DNA from: Pseudomonadales bacterium
GTDB taxonomy: Bacteria; Pseudomonadota; Gammaproteobacteria; Pseudomonadales; Azotimanducaceae
Assembly: GCA_012103505.1 (NCBI GenBank)
Contig: WLWP01000001.1
Location: forward strand, 1,116,001-1,180,000
Length of the DNA stretch: 64,000 nt
Reading direction: 5' to 3'
A program made the position numbers and the translations under genes. The notes under the pieces are model-generated. The model saw nothing but the letters and a program-made list of their open reading frames with translations. It made no database searches and had not been told where the DNA came from. Shown piece by piece: positions 61,636 through 64,000 of this stretch (positions are counted from its first letter, which is position 1; each line of letters opens with the position of its first letter).

Positions 61636-62802
61636 CTACCATGTACATCCACGCCCAGTGATTGGCCAGCATGAGTGAATCAATCCGTCATTTTCTTTCA
61701 CCCAATAGAAGTCATGCAAGTTAACTGTCGGGTCACAGTGCGGGGTTACTAACTCCACAACGTCACCGAGCTTGAGACTTTGCATTGATTCTTTGCTGAG
61801 GAGGACACCATGTTCATCGCCAGCAAAACGAAACTTTGTGTTCGCAAGTTCGTCAACCGCTGCTGGAACTGTGTCAGAGGCCATCGACTTGAATCCCGCA
61901 TCTACTGTCATCGCACCATTCATGGGTTGCGATATGGTTGTCGTCGCGATTGTTAGCGAGACGTCAAAGTCCAGAAACCGATCGTTGTGCTCTCCTCCGA
62001 TGCGGCGATACTCCTCGTCCATAAAAATGAAGCTGCCCACTTGTAGATCGGTGATCGAATCTACTTCGATATCAATGTTAAAAGTGCCAGTACCGCAGCC
62101 GGTCACAATGTCGAAGTTAATGCCTTCTGCTCGGACGTTCTCAATTCTCTCACTGACTTGCGACCATAAGCTGAGCGATGCCTCGCGTCGATCTGCGAAC
62201 CCTTCAATGTGCATCACGTGCCCGGCATAAAATTGGAACCCCCGGAACCCTAGCCGCTCGTCATCGTTAATCTTGTTAATAAGCTCGAGGACAGTCGCAT
62301 CTTCCCGGACTCCTGTGCGACCCATGTTGACGTCGAGATCGATCAATATATCCAACCGATTTTCGGATGCTATGCCACTCTGCAATTGGTTTAACCCGAC
62401 CAAGCTATCGACGACGATCATCAGCTGATGTCCTTCACTCGCTAGTCGATCCAAAATCGCAACTTTCCCAGGGGTCGTGATTGGCGAGGTAATGAGAATA
62501 TTGTCGACACCGGCACCGGTCTGCGCTACCGCCTCCGAAACCTTCGCAACGCACACGCCAACGGCACCCGAAGCTACTTGTGCTTTGGCAATTTCGGGAC
62601 ATTTGTGCGTTTTAGCGTGAGGTCGAAAGCCTTTTCCGTGAGCGGCAACATGTGCAGCCATCTTGGCTAAGTTTGACGAGAAAAGGGATCTGTCTAAGAC
62701 CAGCGCAGGGGTGGGCAGGTCTAGAACCCTAACTGGCTCAGGTAGGTCAATTGGCCCAGTTGGGCGTGAACGGATTTGATCGAACAAAAATGGTTCTTGC
62801 AT
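61636..62802 (-). CDS. DSD1-family PLP-dependent enzyme (D-threonine aldolase/D-serine dehydratase-like)
   Basis: A 388-aa fold-type III PLP enzyme. PLP-Lys lies in FRPHAKTHKCPEIAKAQ. GVCVAKVSEA, the Asp-rich ILIDLDVNMGRTG, FQFYAGHVMHIEG and TGCGTGTFN continue the barrel. The metal-binding C-terminal domain has PHCDPTVNLHDFYWV, the His/Cys pair that holds a divalent metal in D-threonine aldolases. Either activity is possible; the family splits hydroxy-D-amino acids. It sits between galU and exbB on the same strand, but a common role with those genes is not obvious. Confidence 0.87.
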   Translation of the reverse strand: MQEPFLFDQIRSRPTGPIDLPEPVRVLDLPTPALVLDRSLFSSNLAKMAAHVAAHGKGFRPHAKTHKCPEIAKAQVASGAVGVCVAKVSEAVAQTGAGVDNILITSPITTPGKVAILDRLASEGHQLMIVVDSLVGLNQLQSGIASENRLDILIDLDVNMGRTGVREDATVLELINKINDDERLGFRGFQFYAGHVMHIEGFADRREASLSLWSQVSERIENVRAEGINFDIVTGCGTGTFNIDIEVDSITDLQVGSFIFMDEEYRRIGGEHNDRFLDFDVSLTIATTTISQPMNGAMTVDAGFKSMASDTVPAAVDELANTKFRFAGDEHGVLLSKESMQSLKLGDVVELVTPHCDPTVNLHDFYWVKENDGLIHSCWPITGRGCTW

Positions 62803-62819
62803 CCGCGTATTCTATTGAT

Positions 62820-63653
62820 TCAGCTGCTGCAGTTCAGAAATTTTTGATAGTAATAGTTTGTGGCTTCGACAAATCCATCCACTGAGCCACAGTCGAAGCG
62901 ACGACCTTTGAATTTGTATGCCATAACGCAACCTTGATTCGCCTGAGTCAGGAGCGCATCGGTAATCTGGACCTCGTCGTTTTTACCGGGCGGAGTTGCT
63001 CTGATTAAGTCGAAGATGTCGGGCGTTAAGATATAACGTCCGATAATTGCCAGGTTGCTTGGCGCATCTTCCGGGTTCGGTTTTTCGACCATATCGGTAA
63101 CCCGCATTAATGTGTCCGAAATAGTTTCACCGGCAACAATTCCGTAATTAGACGTTTGGTCTACTGGAACTTCTTCAACCGCCACGATGCTGCAGCGAAA
63201 TTGGTTGTACAGGCTTACCATCTGACTCAAGACACCGGCCTCGTCCCCGCCTATGCAGAGGTCATCTGCGAGCACCACGCCAAACGGCTCATCACCTATG
63301 ATGGTTTGTCCCGTTAAGATTGCGTCGCCCAATCCGCGCATGGCGATTTGGCGGGTATAAGAAAAAGTGCAGTCTTCGAGCAAAGTCCGAATGCCCAACA
63401 AAGCTCGCTCTTTGCCTGTACCTGCTATTTTGTCTTCCAGTTCGTAGTTCACGTCGAAGTGATCTTCGATAGCACGCTTGCCCCGCCCCGTCACAAAACC
63501 AATATCGGTCAGCCCAGCTTCATGGGCTTCTTCGACACCATACTGGACAAGCGGTTTATCTAAGATCGGCAGAATTTCTTTCGGCATAGCCTTCGTGGCT
63601 GGTAGGAAACGCGTGCCGTATCCGGCGACTGGAAATAAACACTTTTTGATCAT
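62820..63653 (-). CDS. galU: UTP--glucose-1-phosphate uridylyltransferase
   Basis: A 277-aa enzyme making UDP-glucose for LPS, trehalose or exopolysaccharide. The nucleotide-binding LFPVAGYGTRFLPATKAMPKE and PILDKPLVQYGVEEA match GalU. VLADDLCIGG is the metal-binding region, and VEKPNPEDAPSNLAIIGRYIL and RRFDCGSVDGFVEA complete the family. ATG 63653 has AGGGA five bases upstream. It is the first gene visible in the minus-strand envelope block. Confidence 0.95.
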   Translation of the reverse strand: MIKKCLFPVAGYGTRFLPATKAMPKEILPILDKPLVQYGVEEAHEAGLTDIGFVTGRGKRAIEDHFDVNYELEDKIAGTGKERALLGIRTLLEDCTFSYTRQIAMRGLGDAILTGQTIIGDEPFGVVLADDLCIGGDEAGVLSQMVSLYNQFRCSIVAVEEVPVDQTSNYGIVAGETISDTLMRVTDMVEKPNPEDAPSNLAIIGRYILTPDIFDLIRATPPGKNDEVQITDALLTQANQGCVMAYKFKGRRFDCGSVDGFVEATNYYYQKFLNCSS

Positions 63654-64000
63654 TGCATCCCTTTAGTGATCATACGTTCTTCTTTATGTCTTGAATTTTT
63701 TATGTCTTGAATTTTCCCGCACTCGAATGGAGGCGGTTTTCAATTGCAGAATTGTACTTGAAATCGACGTGGTCAATGCAGGCTGACAGCATTGAGAATC
63801 GTTGGGATGATCACCCTGTCACTAGATTAGTGTGACTTAAAGCAGGCTCATTTGCGCGGCAGGGAAACTGCTTACGCGATGGTTTGTCCTTCTCTTGTCA
63901 TATCTGTCGTCATACCCGTCGTTTACTTGCCTACTTCTAACTTGCTCGCCAACCAATTGGCAGCTGTATTCGTCCGTAGATGAAGTTTCTAAGGCAATTT
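63654..64000. other. Intergenic region upstream of galU to the window end
   Basis: These 347 bases contain the galU promoter region. I cannot point to a convincing -35/-10 pair, and no frame here is supported by motif or ribosome-binding site. An open minus-strand frame of about 53 codons enters from the right edge and stops near 63838; it could be the end of a gene outside the window. Confidence 0.4.
63683..63715. repeat. 17-bp tandem duplication in the galU leader
   Basis: TTTATGTCTTGAATTTT occurs at 63683-63699 and, overlapping by one base, at 63699-63715 (period 16). It lies about 30-60 bases upstream of the galU ATG and would be in the mRNA leader or promoter. Confidence 0.85.

Noticed and set aside
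63838..64000. C-terminal end of a gene entering from the right edge on the minus strand
   Set aside because: About 53 open codons with no recognisable motif; too short to support a call.

Overview
The window looks like a chromosomal segment of a gammaproteobacterium. GC content is moderate, nearly every base is coding, and several gene neighbourhoods are ones I know from Pseudomonas and other gammaproteobacteria: gacA/uvrC/pgsA, exbB-exbD-lpxK-kdsB-murB, rne/rluC, and yceD-rpmF-fabD-fabG-acpP-fabF-mltG-tmk-holB-pilZ-tatD. Acyl-CoA dehydrogenases, a TonB2-type energy system with DUF3450, long PstC/PstA permeases and secreted DUF6152-type proteins suggest a free-living aerobic heterotroph, perhaps marine. 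I cannot name the genus from sequence alone.

Layout. Bases 1-4136 hold a cut receiver domain, two secreted proteins of unknown function, an acyl-CoA dehydrogenase and an SDR enzyme. Bases 4210-13312 form a phosphate block: a Pho box, an outer-membrane porin, phoR, pstS, pstC, pstA, pstB and phoU. phoB is not here; it lies about 28 kb away at 34335-35042. Bases 13343-13804 hold a tRNA cluster (Leu-TAG, Leu-TAA, Cys) with a GC-rich discriminator promoter and an unusual hairpin-repeat spacer. Next come a frameshifted phytanoyl-CoA dioxygenase-like gene and an epimerase, then on the minus strand pgsA, uvrC, a family-5-like uracil-DNA glycosylase and a GacA/UvrY regulator that is frameshifted and has Glu for its phosphoacceptor Asp. 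Bases 19970-27721 carry gcdH, an HDOD-like/histidine kinase protein, pyrF, a PilZ protein, a DUF1631 protein and ribE. Bases 27818-33010 are one minus-strand operon: DUF3450, long ExbB, ExbB, ExbD, TonB and a TPR protein.

Bases 33470-42101 are mixed accessory metabolism: dienelactone hydrolase, phoB, a HAD protein, ribokinase, CoxS- and CoxM-like subunits with no catalytic large subunit, and a prolidase/dipeptidyl-peptidase-IV pair. Bases 42139-50148 are the fatty-acid/DNA operon, read on the minus strand from yceD to tatD. It includes rpmF (58 aa), and plsX, fabH and pabC are absent from their usual places. maf (yceF), rluC and rne, with a leader of about 670 nt, follow. The right end is an envelope block on the minus strand: galU, a DSD1-family PLP enzyme, exbB, exbD, a fused MsbA-LpxK protein that probably starts at ATT, kdsB, an AlkB-like dioxygenase and murB.

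Working together: the Pho genes form a full phosphate-sensing and uptake module, with a porin as the likely outer-membrane entry. The fab and MsbA-LpxK/kdsB/murB/galU genes make fatty acids, lipid A, Kdo, peptidoglycan and sugar nucleotides. I see no prophage, insertion sequence or CRISPR array. The least ordinary items are the MsbA-LpxK fusion with its ATT start, the damaged GacA homologue, the Pho-box porin, the orphan CoxM/CoxS pair, the tRNA-spacer hairpin repeat, and several short tandem duplications in gene junctions.
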